A stretch of 8,617 nucleotides of DNA from Flavobacteriaceae bacterium (GCA_031273305.1 JAISSC010000197.1:1-8617), one strand, 5' to 3'. Positions 1-6,654 are shown, numbered from the stretch's first letter. Made by a program: numbers and translations. Notes: generated from the sequence alone by a model not told the origin.

Positions 1-882
1 GTATATGTCTTGTTTGATGAAAAAGATGAGATTGCTTATTTGAAAGGAGTCGATGCGAATTTTCTTAAAGTAACAAAGATAGATACCTGTTTTCAGGCAG
101 GTAAATTTCCCGATATTTCCACTAATGAAGAAGCAGCCTTTGGAAATGCTTTAGCCTATCGTTTGGGAATCCCCATAGATAAAGAATCTTTTGCCTCTTT
201 GTATATGCCAAAGCCGGGAAAAGGATTACTCACAAATACGGACGATGCATTTGAGAAAACTCTGGTGAATATGACCGGAGTTTTTGCCCTGAATGACCAA
301 TATGAAAATTATATTTTTGTTCCGATACAAATTTCCCGTGTTTTGTTGAATCTCCCATCCAATAGCGCATTTTCTATTGAAGTAAAAGCAAGGAATAAAA
401 ATATAACGCTTTTGCAGACACAATTGGAAAAAGAGTTAGGAGAACAATACCGGATTTTGAACAGGCAGGAGCAGGATGCCTCCTTTCTAAAGATGATGAA
501 AGTAGAGCAATTGTTTATCTATCTGATATTTATACTGGTAATAATTATAGCCTCTTTCAACCTCGCAGGCGCAATTGTTATAATAATTCTGGAGAAGAAG
601 AATCAGTCCAAGTCGTTAATTTCATTAGGATACAGCATCAAAGGATTAAAAAGGCTGTTTTTTACCGTAGGAATAATTATCACTGTTTTTGGCGTTTTGT
701 CAGGTATTATTTTAGGAACCCTGTTGACTTGGTTGCAGGCAGATTTTGCTCTGGTTATGGCAAATACCTTTATGCCTTTTCCCGTAAAATTTGATGGATA
801 TAATTATATTATAGTGCTGTCAACCGTCTTATTCATTGGGATTTTAATTTCTTTTATCTCTTCCCGAAAGTTAAATTTTTAG
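1..882 (+). CDS. FtsX/LolC-LolE-family ABC transporter permease, 3' part (5' end outside window)
   Basis: The reading frame is open from the first base, so the gene begins upstream and only about 293 C-terminal residues are present. Roughly the first 160 residues are soluble and fit the extracytoplasmic (MacB-like) domain between the first and second membrane segments of these permeases. Three hydrophobic segments follow: about 495-590 (LFIYLIFILVIIIASFNLAG), about 655-735 (FFTVGIIITVFGVLSGIILG) and about 800-865 (YIIVLSTVLFIGILISFI). The EKKNQSKSLISLGYS loop after the first of these matches the cytoplasmic coupling loop typical of the FtsX/LolC-LolE fold (EKK...LxxLG). This four-helix family pairs with an ATPase for lipoprotein release or substrate export; the missing first helix would lie upstream. 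No ATPase gene is visible, so the substrate is unknown. The frame ends with TAG. Family is sure; the specific role is inference. Confidence 0.85.
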   Translation, partial: VYVLFDEKDEIAYLKGVDANFLKVTKIDTCFQAGKFPDISTNEEAAFGNALAYRLGIPIDKESFASLYMPKPGKGLLTNTDDAFEKTLVNMTGVFALNDQYENYIFVPIQISRVLLNLPSNSAFSIEVKARNKNITLLQTQLEKELGEQYRILNRQEQDASFLKMMKVEQLFIYLIFILVIIIASFNLAGAIVIIILEKKNQSKSLISLGYSIKGLKRLFFTVGIIITVFGVLSGIILGTLLTWLQADFALVMANTFMPFPVKFDGYNYIIVLSTVLFIGILISFISSRKLNF

Positions 883-930
883 GATATTGAATTAGTAAAA
901 GGAAAAACTAACAAATATCATTCGGAAATC

Positions 931-963
931 TTGCATTTTACCGATAAGTTATCGTTATATTTG
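931..963 (+). promoter_or_regulatory. Candidate Bacteroidota-type promoter for galU
   Basis: TTG at 931-933 and TATATTTG at 956-963 (consensus TAnnTTTG) are separated by 22 bp. This fits the -33/-7 arrangement described for Flavobacterium (TTG, 17-23 bp, TAnnTTTG). It lies about 50 bp before the galU ATG in the 130-bp gap after the permease gene. The match is by eye and untested. Confidence 0.5.
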
Positions 964-1012
964 TATGACATCAAAACGAAGAATTATCCCGTTGTGTAAA
1001 CATTGAAAGAAT

Positions 1013-1935
1013 ATGAAAAAAGTTAAAAAAGCTGTTATTCCTGCAGCAGGACTGGGAACCCGTTTTTTACCCGCTACAAAAGCATTGGCTAAAGAAATGC
1101 TTCCGATTGTGGACAAACCTACCATTCAGTTTATAGTAGAAGAAGCCATCAATTCAGGCATTGAAGATATTCTTATTGTGACGGGAAAAGGAAAACGCCC
1201 CATAGAAGATCATTTTGATTCTAATCCCGAATTGGAAGCCAACCTGAGGGAAAAGAATAAGACCGAGCTATTAAAATTAGTAGAGGAAACAACAGATATA
1301 AATTTACATTTCATACGTCAGTCCCATCCGAGAGGTTAGGGCATGCTGTGTTACAGGCTAAGGCTTTCGTAGGAAATGAACCTTTTGTTGTGATGTTGGG
1401 AGATGATATTATGGAAGATAAAATCCCACTTACCCGCCAGTTGATCGAGGATTATCAAAAAACACATGCATCTACCATAGCGGTGATGAAAGTCCCGCAG
1501 GAAGATATTTCGAAATACGGAATTATCGCACCCGAAAGTATGGTGGAGAAAGGGTTATACAATGTTCAGAATTTCGTTGAGAAACCAAAGCCTGAAAAAG
1601 CTCCGAGTAATCTGGCTATTATCGGGAGATATTTGCTGACGCCTGAGATCTTTGAGATTCTGGAGAATCAGGATCCCGGAGCAGGAGGAGAAATCCAGTT
1701 GACCGATGCCATTGATGCGCTAAATAAGACACAAAGAGTATTTGCACGTGAGTTCTGCGGAGTGCGTTATGATGTAGGAGACAAATTCGGATTCCTGAAA
1801 ACCAGTATCCAGTATGGGTTAGTCCATCCGGAAGTAAAGGACAATCTACACGAATATATCGTTACTCTGGGTAAACAACTGGAAGAGGAAGATGCTCAAA
1901 AACGGAGTAAATTAGACAAGAAATCAAAAAAATAG
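1013..1935 (+). pseudogene. galU: UTP--glucose-1-phosphate uridylyltransferase, apparent frameshift
   Basis: The enzyme makes UDP-glucose from UTP and glucose-1-phosphate for envelope glycans. The 5' frame (1013-1339, 108 aa) holds the nucleotidyltransferase signature at residues 9-30 (PAAGLGTRFLPATKALAKEM) and then stops at TAG 1337-1339. The remainder continues in the frame one base back, readable from TTA at 1336, as LGHAVLQAKAF, VVMLGDDI, NFVEKPKPEKAPSNLAIIGRY, GAGGEIQLTDAI and VRYDVGDKFGFL, all typical GalU blocks, and ends with TAG at 1933-1935. Restoring one base after GG at 1334-1335 gives HPRGLGHAV and a protein of about 307 aa, close to the usual 290-305. All other motifs are intact, which suggests either a sequencing/assembly deletion (a G lost from GGG) or a very recent mutation. 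As written, translation would give only the 108-aa N-terminal piece. Identity is very sure; whether the break is real is open. Confidence 0.9.
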
Positions 1936-1967
1936 TAAGAAAACAGTAAAAGTTCCCGAAAGTTTTC

Positions 1968-1975
1968 TAAATTTG
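1968..1975 (+). promoter_or_regulatory. Candidate -7 promoter element before the metal-locus operon
   Basis: TAAATTTG matches the Bacteroidota -7 consensus TAnnTTTG and sits 17 bp before the GTG start at 1993, which would give a short leader. I find no clear TTG at the expected -33 distance. It would drive the small CxxCH gene and, by read-through, the TonB receptor and lipoprotein genes, since no such element is seen directly before the receptor gene. Confidence 0.4.
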
Positions 1976-1992
1976 TGTTCTTGACCTAGTAC

Positions 1993-2313
1993 GTGAAATT
2001 ACTCTATACACATAAGGTGCGAATTGTTTATCTTTTATGTGCAATGATGTTTGCTTTCAAATTCATTGCCGTTCAGGAGTATATTCATATAAAACAACAT
2101 AAAGAAAGTCAAACACATCAGAATAACTGTCAGGTTTGTCATACCATTTTTCAGGCAGGAAAATATCAGGTTTTTGAAGTTCCTGATGTTTATTGTTATA
2201 ATCCACCACCCCTCACCCGATATAAATCTGATAAAGAGCAATATAATTATTTGTATTTTAAAGATACAACTCCGTCAGAATTATACAACCGCCCTCCTCC
2301 GGTGATTTCATAA
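1993..2313 (+). CDS. Small membrane-anchored His/Cys-rich protein heading the TonB receptor operon
   Basis: This 106-residue protein has one hydrophobic segment at about residues 10-28 (an uncleaved anchor or signal peptide). A short His/Cys region follows at residues 30-50 (H32, H36, H42, C46, C49, H50; CQVCH), then C68 and a Pro-rich tail ending NRPPPVIS. I chose the GTG at 1993 because starting at the internal ATG (2044) would cut the hydrophobic segment in half. The layout (N-terminal helix, His/Cys cluster, Arg-Pro-Pro tail, directly before a TonB receptor) resembles DUF2946-type and similar small proteins found near metal-linked TonB receptors. That likeness is from memory and is not proof of homology. 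A role in metal binding, sensing or receptor maturation is inference. CxxCH is also the heme c motif, but nothing else suggests a cytochrome. The receptor gene lies 109 bp downstream on the same strand. Confidence 0.7.
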   Translation: MKLLYTHKVRIVYLLCAMMFAFKFIAVQEYIHIKQHKESQTHQNNCQVCHTIFQAGKYQVFEVPDVYCYNPPPLTRYKSDKEQYNYLYFKDTTPSELYNRPPPVIS

Positions 2314-2327
2314 GATCAATATTTAAC

Positions 2328-2361
2328 GTTTAGGAATACCTTACATATAGTACTCCTAAGC
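2328..2361 (+). promoter_or_regulatory. Imperfect inverted repeat in the gap before the TonB receptor gene
   Basis: The arm GTTTAGGAATAC (2328-2339) pairs with GTACTCCTAAGC (2350-2361) across a 10-base loop. Eleven of 12 positions pair (one of them G-T) and one is a mismatch. No T-run follows directly, so it does not look like a simple terminator; a pyrimidine-rich stretch starts only at about 2384. It could be an operator for a dimeric regulator, or an RNA hairpin that tunes receptor expression relative to the small upstream gene. It does not resemble a Fur or Zur box that I know. Confidence 0.4.
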
Positions 2362-2422
2362 AGATTATCCCATTTGAGGAAGAATTTTTCTTTTTTCTTT
2401 AATCGTTTAGTTTATCCATAAT

Positions 2423-4843
2423 ATGAAAAAAATAACCGGAGTGTTTTTTACTTTCCTCTTTGTGCTATTACAGGCTCAGAGTCAATGTACCTATGTGTTG
2501 ACGGGGAAAATAACAGATGCTTATTCCGGAGAACCGTTGGAATATGCAGAGATTTCTTTAAAGGACAGTAACGGAAAAGAAATTTATTCCGCTAAATCCG
2601 ATAAAGAAGGAATTTATCTTATTCAGTCTGTTTGTTTCGGGAGTTATACCGCAGAGATTTCTCGTTCAGGATGTATCACCGGGACATTTCAGGTAGTAGC
2701 AAATAAAGATATTACCGTGAATTTTTCCTTAGAACACCGTGAAACGGAAATTCAGGAGATTATCACTCTGGGAAAAGCATCGGAAAAAGTTAAGACTTTA
2801 CCGGGAAACAGATTAAGCAAAGCTCAGATAAATGCATATTCAGATACCAATTTAGGAACTGCCTTAACTTCCATTGCGGGGGTTAACGCTTTAAGTACAG
2901 GAAATAACATCGTAAAACCGGTGATACATGGCTTACATAGCAGCAGAGTTCCTGTTTTAAATAACGGAATACGGCAGGAGGATCAACAATGGGGAGTAGA
3001 ACATGCTCCCGATATTGACTTAAACGTAGCCAATTCTATTTCCGTTATCAAAGGAGCGGGAGCCTTGCAATATGCAGGAGATGCAATCGGCGGAATTGTT
3101 CTGGTGGAGCCTAAGAAACTGACCACTAAGGATACTCTGTCAGGAAGTATTTTAACCTCCTACTTGTCAAACGGAAAAGGAGGAAATGTTTCGGTCGGTT
3201 TGGAAAAAGGGATAAAAAACGGATGGGCTTTGAGATTGCAGGGAACATATAAAAGAACAGGAGATTTATCTGCTCCCGATTATAACCTTTCCAATACAGG
3301 CCTTAAAGAAAATGATTTTTCAGCTCAGTTGGGTTATCATAAAAAGAATTTCAGAATAGAAGGATTTTACAGTTATTTCGGTTCGGAAACAGGAATTTTA
3401 AGAGCTGCACATATCGGCAATTTGGAAAATCTGGTAAATGCCGTTAACAGTAGAGAACCATTGGTTATTAATGATTTTACCATGAAGATTGATGTCCCAA
3501 AGCAGAAAGTGCAGCATAATCTAGTCAAGTTTATTACCGGTTATGATTTTGATTTCGGGAAATTGAATCTCACCTATGGATACCAGTTTAATAAAAGAAA
3601 AGAATATGACATTAGAAGAAGTGAGTTTAAAGATAAAGCTACCTTAGATTTGGATTTAACCACTCATGACCTTATTCTGGACTTTGAACATTCTGCTTTC
3701 AGGGGGAGTAATGGAAAAACAGGGATTTCCTATACATATCAGAAGAATTTCCCCAATGCAGGAACCGGAGTAAGTCCGTTAATTCCGTATTACGAGAAAA
3801 ACAATTTCGGGATATATTGGATTGAAAATTATCGGCTAACTCCGGAGTTAACTCTGGAAGGAGGTTTTCGTTATGATTATCAAAAAACAGACGCTTTGAA
3901 GTTTTATAAAAAAACAAGATGGGCGGCTTTAGGATATGATAAAAAATATCCGGATATAATTATCAACGATACAGGGTTAAGTTATCTGGTAAATCCTGTT
4001 TTAAAATTTGACGGATATGCGGCTACATTGGGTATCCTTTATAAATTGGGGATGGCTAATGAGATAACGGTGAATTATTCTTTGAGTAGCCGTACGCCTA
4101 ATCCAGGTGAGTTATTCAGTGACGGATTGCATCATTCGGCAGCAGCCATTGAACTGGGAGCTTTGGATTTAAAAAACGAAAAATCAAATAAGATCATCGC
4201 TACACTTAGAAGCCATTTATCTGATTACCGATTGAATCTGGAACTATCAGCCCATTATAATTATAGTAAGGATTTTATAAACCAAATTCCTACAGGAGCT
4301 GAATATAGTATACGGGGAGCATTTCCTGTATGGCAATATCTTCAAACCAATGCAGAGATTTACGGAGTAGACGTAATGGCTGATTATAGTTTTACCCCGA
4401 ATTTTATATTCTTAACGAATTTCTCATATTTAAGAGGTAATGATGTTAAAAACGATATAGCCCTGATTAATATGCCTCCGCTAAAATGGGTAAATACCAT
4501 AGAATATAAAAATCCCCGATGGAAAAACTTTTTTGCCAAACTTAGTTCCATTTCTGTCTTTAAACAGACACACTATCCTGACTATAACTTCGTGGTAGAC
4601 ATTGTTGAGAACGGACAAATAGTATCAAAACTCTTAGATATAAGTACGCCACCGGCTGCCTATCAGTTATTTGATTTTAACACAGGATTTTCTCTGGATA
4701 TAACCAACGATAACAAACTGAATATATCTTTCGGAATACGGAATATTTTAAACACTTCCTATAGAGACTATATGAATCGGCTACGATATTATACGGACGA
4801 GACAGGAAGGAATTTTATAATAAAATTACAATATAACATTTAA
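2423..4843 (+). CDS. TonB-dependent outer-membrane receptor, probably for a metal or metal complex
   Basis: This 806-residue outer-membrane importer is energised by TonB-ExbBD. Residues 1-20 form a Sec signal peptide (MKKITGVFFTFLFVLLQAQS). Residues 24-103 form a carboxypeptidase-regulatory-like beta-sandwich (LTGKITDAYSGEPLEYAEISL, then SDKEGIYLI), common at the N-terminus of Bacteroidota receptors. The plug covers about 125-231, with VIHGLHSSRVPVLNNGIRQE, QQWGVEHAPDID and the IKGAGALQYAGDAIGGIVLV block. The rest is a beta-barrel ending in an aromatic-containing strand (FIIKLQYNI). The HGL...RV.VLNNG...QQWG.EHAP pattern places it with siderophore/zinc-type (FepA/ZnuD-like) receptors rather than SusC-type glycan importers, and no SusD gene follows. 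The gene downstream starts 12 bp after the stop, so the two are surely co-transcribed. The metal preference is inference from neighbours rich in His and Cys. Confidence 0.92.
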   Translation: MKKITGVFFTFLFVLLQAQSQCTYVLTGKITDAYSGEPLEYAEISLKDSNGKEIYSAKSDKEGIYLIQSVCFGSYTAEISRSGCITGTFQVVANKDITVNFSLEHRETEIQEIITLGKASEKVKTLPGNRLSKAQINAYSDTNLGTALTSIAGVNALSTGNNIVKPVIHGLHSSRVPVLNNGIRQEDQQWGVEHAPDIDLNVANSISVIKGAGALQYAGDAIGGIVLVEPKKLTTKDTLSGSILTSYLSNGKGGNVSVGLEKGIKNGWALRLQGTYKRTGDLSAPDYNLSNTGLKENDFSAQLGYHKKNFRIEGFYSYFGSETGILRAAHIGNLENLVNAVNSREPLVINDFTMKIDVPKQKVQHNLVKFITGYDFDFGKLNLTYGYQFNKRKEYDIRRSEFKDKATLDLDLTTHDLILDFEHSAFRGSNGKTGISYTYQKNFPNAGTGVSPLIPYYEKNNFGIYWIENYRLTPELTLEGGFRYDYQKTDALKFYKKTRWAALGYDKKYPDIIINDTGLSYLVNPVLKFDGYAATLGILYKLGMANEITVNYSLSSRTPNPGELFSDGLHHSAAAIELGALDLKNEKSNKIIATLRSHLSDYRLNLELSAHYNYSKDFINQIPTGAEYSIRGAFPVWQYLQTNAEIYGVDVMADYSFTPNFIFLTNFSYLRGNDVKNDIALINMPPLKWVNTIEYKNPRWKNFFAKLSSISVFKQTHYPDYNFVVDIVENGQIVSKLLDISTPPAAYQLFDFNTGFSLDITNDNKLNISFGIRNILNTSYRDYMNRLRYYTDETGRNFIIKLQYNI

Positions 4844-4855
4844 AAGAATTAAACA

Positions 4856-5464
4856 ATGAAAAAAATAACATACACAAAAATTAAAAACATAGCATTATTA
4901 TTAGCAACTTTTACGCTGGTTCTAACAACTACATTTTCCTGTTCATCAGATGATGATAAAGATGATATTATCAATAAAGAGCCAGAGCATGAACATGATG
5001 AAATTACTAAAATAATTTTACAATTTATAGATAAAACGGATACGTCCATAGTTCATGAGTTTGCTTATGAAGCACCGGAAGGTACAACAGTATTACCGAT
5101 TACGGACGTAAATCTTCCGGCAGGAACCTATGATGTTGAAATTAGTTTTTATTCTCCACACAACGACCATTTTCATAATGTTACCGATGATATTTTTATA
5201 GATGACGCAGATGACCATTTTGTGTTTTATCATAAAGTAAATGCCTCAGGACTTGATATTGTTTATGCAGATGATGACAAAGTAGATACTTCCGGTAATA
5301 AATTAGGACATCGTACTATATGGACTTTATCGTCAGGAGGAAAAGCAACCGTATATATTTATTTATTGCATCAACCTGCCCAAAAAGATACCAATGCTAT
5401 TTCTACGTCACAGTTAGGCGGTGAAATTGATCTGGAAGCTCATTTTAGCCTGGAAGCAGAGTAA
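4856..5464 (+). CDS. Putative surface-exposed His/Asp-rich lipoprotein partner of the TonB receptor
   Basis: The 202-residue product has a lipoprotein signal peptide (hydrophobic residues 11-27, lipid Cys29 in TTFSC). It is followed at once by SSDDDKDD, an acidic stretch like the lipoprotein export signal that sends Bacteroidota lipoproteins to the cell surface. HEH (45-47), HNDHFHN (102-108) and DDADDH (116-121) are potential metal ligands. The C-terminal part (about 132-199: LDIVYADDD, GNKLG, VYIYLLHQPAQK, GGEIDLEAHF) matches, in my recollection, an uncharacterised lipoprotein family often coded next to TonB receptors in Flavobacteriia. The gene follows the receptor by 12 bp and precedes a strong terminator, so it closes the operon. 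I infer that it captures or hands substrate to the receptor at the surface. No enzyme motif is seen. Confidence 0.8.
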   Translation: MKKITYTKIKNIALLLATFTLVLTTTFSCSSDDDKDDIINKEPEHEHDEITKIILQFIDKTDTSIVHEFAYEAPEGTTVLPITDVNLPAGTYDVEISFYSPHNDHFHNVTDDIFIDDADDHFVFYHKVNASGLDIVYADDDKVDTSGNKLGHRTIWTLSSGGKATVYIYLLHQPAQKDTNAISTSQLGGEIDLEAHFSLEAE

Positions 5465-5490
5465 GAATAATACGCTAAAATTATATGAAA

Positions 5491-5523
5491 GAAGACGTCT
5501 CAAAAGGGCGTCTTCGTTTTTTT
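5491..5523 (+). terminator. Intrinsic terminator closing the receptor operon
   Basis: GAAGACG (5491-5497) pairs perfectly with CGTCTTC (5509-5515). Three further inner pairs (T-G, C-G, T-G) leave the five-base loop CAAAA, and seven T residues follow at 5517-5523. It starts 26 bp after the lipoprotein stop and lies between two convergent genes. On the opposite strand only a short T-run follows, so termination of the minus-strand unit here would be weaker. Confidence 0.88.
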
Positions 5524-5557
5524 GTAGCATTGGTTTTCCCGTGTAATCAGGATAAAT

Positions 5558-6229
5558 TTATTTGGATATTTTTATTGTCAGGTCGATCTCGCTCCATGTT
5601 TTTCCCTCATGCAGATCATAACAAGCACGGTGTAAACCTGTAAAAGCCTTTTGAGCATTGAAATCAGTAAGAATATCTACCGACCCTTTAATGGTTATAG
5701 TGTTTTTCTTAATGGAATAGGAAAAATCCTTAGTTACGGTTTTCCCATTTAAAGACATAGTTACCGCCACCTTGTTATTTTCAAACTTTCCGAAATAACC
5801 TGTGATGTCGGCAGAAGAAAGACGTTTAAAGAAAAATGTAACTAAAGTTCCGTCACGGGCGGCATCTCCCGAAGTTACAGAAGTTCCGTCGCAGTAAAAT
5901 TTTGCTTTATCCAGCGATTCTTCCAATAATTTATCCTCTTTAGTATTTACCAGAGATATTGTCTTAAATGTCCCGGTTACAGGAACTTTCCGGTCTGTTT
6001 TATACGCAGTCCATTGAAGTTCTTTTTTGTAATTTGATTCTTTTTCAGCCGGATTGGGCTTGTTTTCTGCCTGATAATCAGTAGTTTGCGCCGTAGTTTT
6101 ATTTTGTTCAGAACCATCTCCACAAGAAGAAAGGACAAGTAAAAACATAAAAAAAGCCGGACTGTTTTTTCCCATTAGCGCATAAAATCCTTTCAAAAAC
6201 AACAGTTCTGTTTTTTGCCTTTTTAACAT
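5558..6229 (-). CDS. YceI-like family lipoprotein
   Basis: YceI proteins are small lipocalin-like beta-barrels that bind amphipathic or isoprenoid ligands in the periplasm; their role in most bacteria is unsettled. The domain runs from about residue 70 to 222: LQWTAYKTDRKVPVTGTF, a central SVTSGDAARD segment, YFGKFE, and the closing LHRACYDLHEGKTWSEIDLTIKI. A lipobox (LVLSSC, Cys36) follows a hydrophobic stretch, and a low-complexity Thr/Asn/Glu linker precedes the domain. The start is uncertain. ATG 6229 has an AAGGAGG site, but about 17 bases away. ATG 6175 (MGKNSPAFFMFLLVLSSC) gives a much more normal lipoprotein signal peptide, with AAAGGA about 12 bases before it. The gene is 57 bp downstream of the His-rich lipoprotein gene on the same strand, with no promoter seen between, so they probably form one transcript. 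Confidence 0.85.
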   Translation of the reverse strand: MLKRQKTELLFLKGFYALMGKNSPAFFMFLLVLSSCGDGSEQNKTTAQTTDYQAENKPNPAEKESNYKKELQWTAYKTDRKVPVTGTFKTISLVNTKEDKLLEESLDKAKFYCDGTSVTSGDAARDGTLVTFFFKRLSSADITGYFGKFENNKVAVTMSLNGKTVTKDFSYSIKKNTITIKGSVDILTDFNAQKAFTGLHRACYDLHEGKTWSEIDLTIKISK

Positions 6230-6286
6230 TACTAAAAGAAATGGTTCCTCCTTATTTATTGAAATTTTCTATTGCTTACAAACTGT

Positions 6287-6526
6287 TTATTGAGCTTTAT
6301 CTGTCTCAATGGAATCAGCAGGTTTTTCAGCAGTATGATTATGAGTTGTAGGTTCCGTATTAACAGAATCTGCTGGAGCAGCGTGAGCATGAGCATGAGC
6401 ATCATGAGGCGAAACTTCTGCCTGACTCTCATCAGCCGGGATTATATTTTTATTTCCTCCGGAAGCATTATCACAAGAAAAAAAGGTAAACGAAAGGATT
6501 GCAAAAGCTAAAATATTCTTTTTCAT
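6287..6526 (-). CDS. Small His-rich lipoprotein, likely metal-binding
   Basis: This 79-residue product has a clean lipoprotein signal peptide (MKKNILAFAILSFTFFSC, lipid Cys18). The mature part is short, disordered-looking and rich in Ala, Pro, Asp and His: HDAHAHAHAA at 41-50 and HNH at 62-64. A degenerate unit recurs as PADSVNTE (51-58) and PADSIETD (69-76), with a third PADES at 30-34. No folded domain is apparent. Periplasmic His tracts of this kind usually bind zinc, copper or nickel, as buffer or donor, so metal binding is a fair inference. No acidic export signal follows the lipid Cys, so the protein probably faces the periplasm. A strong signal peptide, a well-matched promoter and a same-strand neighbour support the gene. 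A plus-strand reading frame of similar length overlaps it but lacks these signs. Confidence 0.78.
   Translation of the reverse strand: MKKNILAFAILSFTFFSCDNASGGNKNIIPADESQAEVSPHDAHAHAHAAPADSVNTEPTTHNHTAEKPADSIETDKAQ
6385..6402. repeat. Three tandem GAGCAT hexamers within the His-tract coding region
   Basis: GAGCAT occurs three times in perfect tandem on the plus strand, followed by CATGAGG. Read on the minus strand it encodes the alternating His-Ala run (HAHAHA). A six-base unit keeps frame, so copy-number change would alter the number of histidines without breaking the gene. Confidence 0.8.
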
Positions 6527-6542
6527 GATTGGTAATTTTTTT

Positions 6543-6572
6543 CAAATATAAAAATTTTTCATCATATTCCAA
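6543..6572 (-). promoter_or_regulatory. Promoter for the His-rich lipoprotein / YceI unit
   Basis: Read on the minus strand, TTG (6572-6570) and TATATTTG (6550-6543) are separated by 19 bp, a full match to the flavobacterial TTG / TAnnTTTG promoter. The ATG at 6526 follows by 16 bp, through an A-rich leader. No other promoter-like element is seen before the YceI gene. Confidence 0.6.
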
Positions 6573-6628
6573 TCCGAAAAATTATAATGGCTTATCCCAA
6601 ACTCACGTTAATTGTAGCTAAAATTCTG

Positions 6629-6636
6629 TATTTTTG
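6629..6636 (+). promoter_or_regulatory. Candidate -7 element for the TlpA-like gene
   Basis: TATTTTTG fits TAnnTTTG and lies 18 bp before the ATG at 6655. The upstream element is weak: TTA at 6608-6610 at 18 bp, or TTG at 6612-6614 at only 14 bp. Its position argues against translation starting at the TTG (6634), which would overlap it. It shares the roughly 130-bp gap with the divergent promoter of the His-rich gene. Confidence 0.4.
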
Positions 6637-6654
6637 CTGATAAAATTTGACCAG

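Noticed and set aside
226..423. Minus-strand reading frame within the permease gene
   Set aside because: It lies antisense to the conserved permease and has no recognisable features or start signals.
1331..1339. Programmed -1 ribosomal frameshift within galU
   Set aside because: The sequence around the stop lacks an X XXY YYZ slippery heptamer and GalU is not known to use recoding. A lost G is simpler.
1938..1968. AGAAAAC...GTTTTCT inverted repeat after galU as a terminator
   Set aside because: The stem is seven mostly A-T pairs with a 17-base loop and no T-run after it. It also overlaps the probable -7 element of the next promoter.
2128..2142. CQVCH as a cytochrome c heme-binding site
   Set aside because: The protein is very short, has no convincing distal Met ligand or cytochrome fold signature, and its neighbours are metal-uptake-like rather than respiratory.
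4849..5049. Minus-strand hydrophobic, Ser-rich frame opposite the lipoprotein start
   Set aside because: The Ser-rich run is just the complement of the GAT/GAA-rich acidic stretch of the real lipoprotein gene.
6272..6511. Plus-strand reading frame overlapping the His-rich lipoprotein gene
   Set aside because: Its product is a Ser/Met/Arg/Cys-rich jumble without a signal or domain, whereas the minus strand has a perfect lipoprotein signal peptide and promoter.
6634..6654. TTG upstream start for the TlpA-like protein
   Set aside because: It would add LIKFDQ before an already complete lipoprotein signal peptide and overlaps a likely -7 promoter element.
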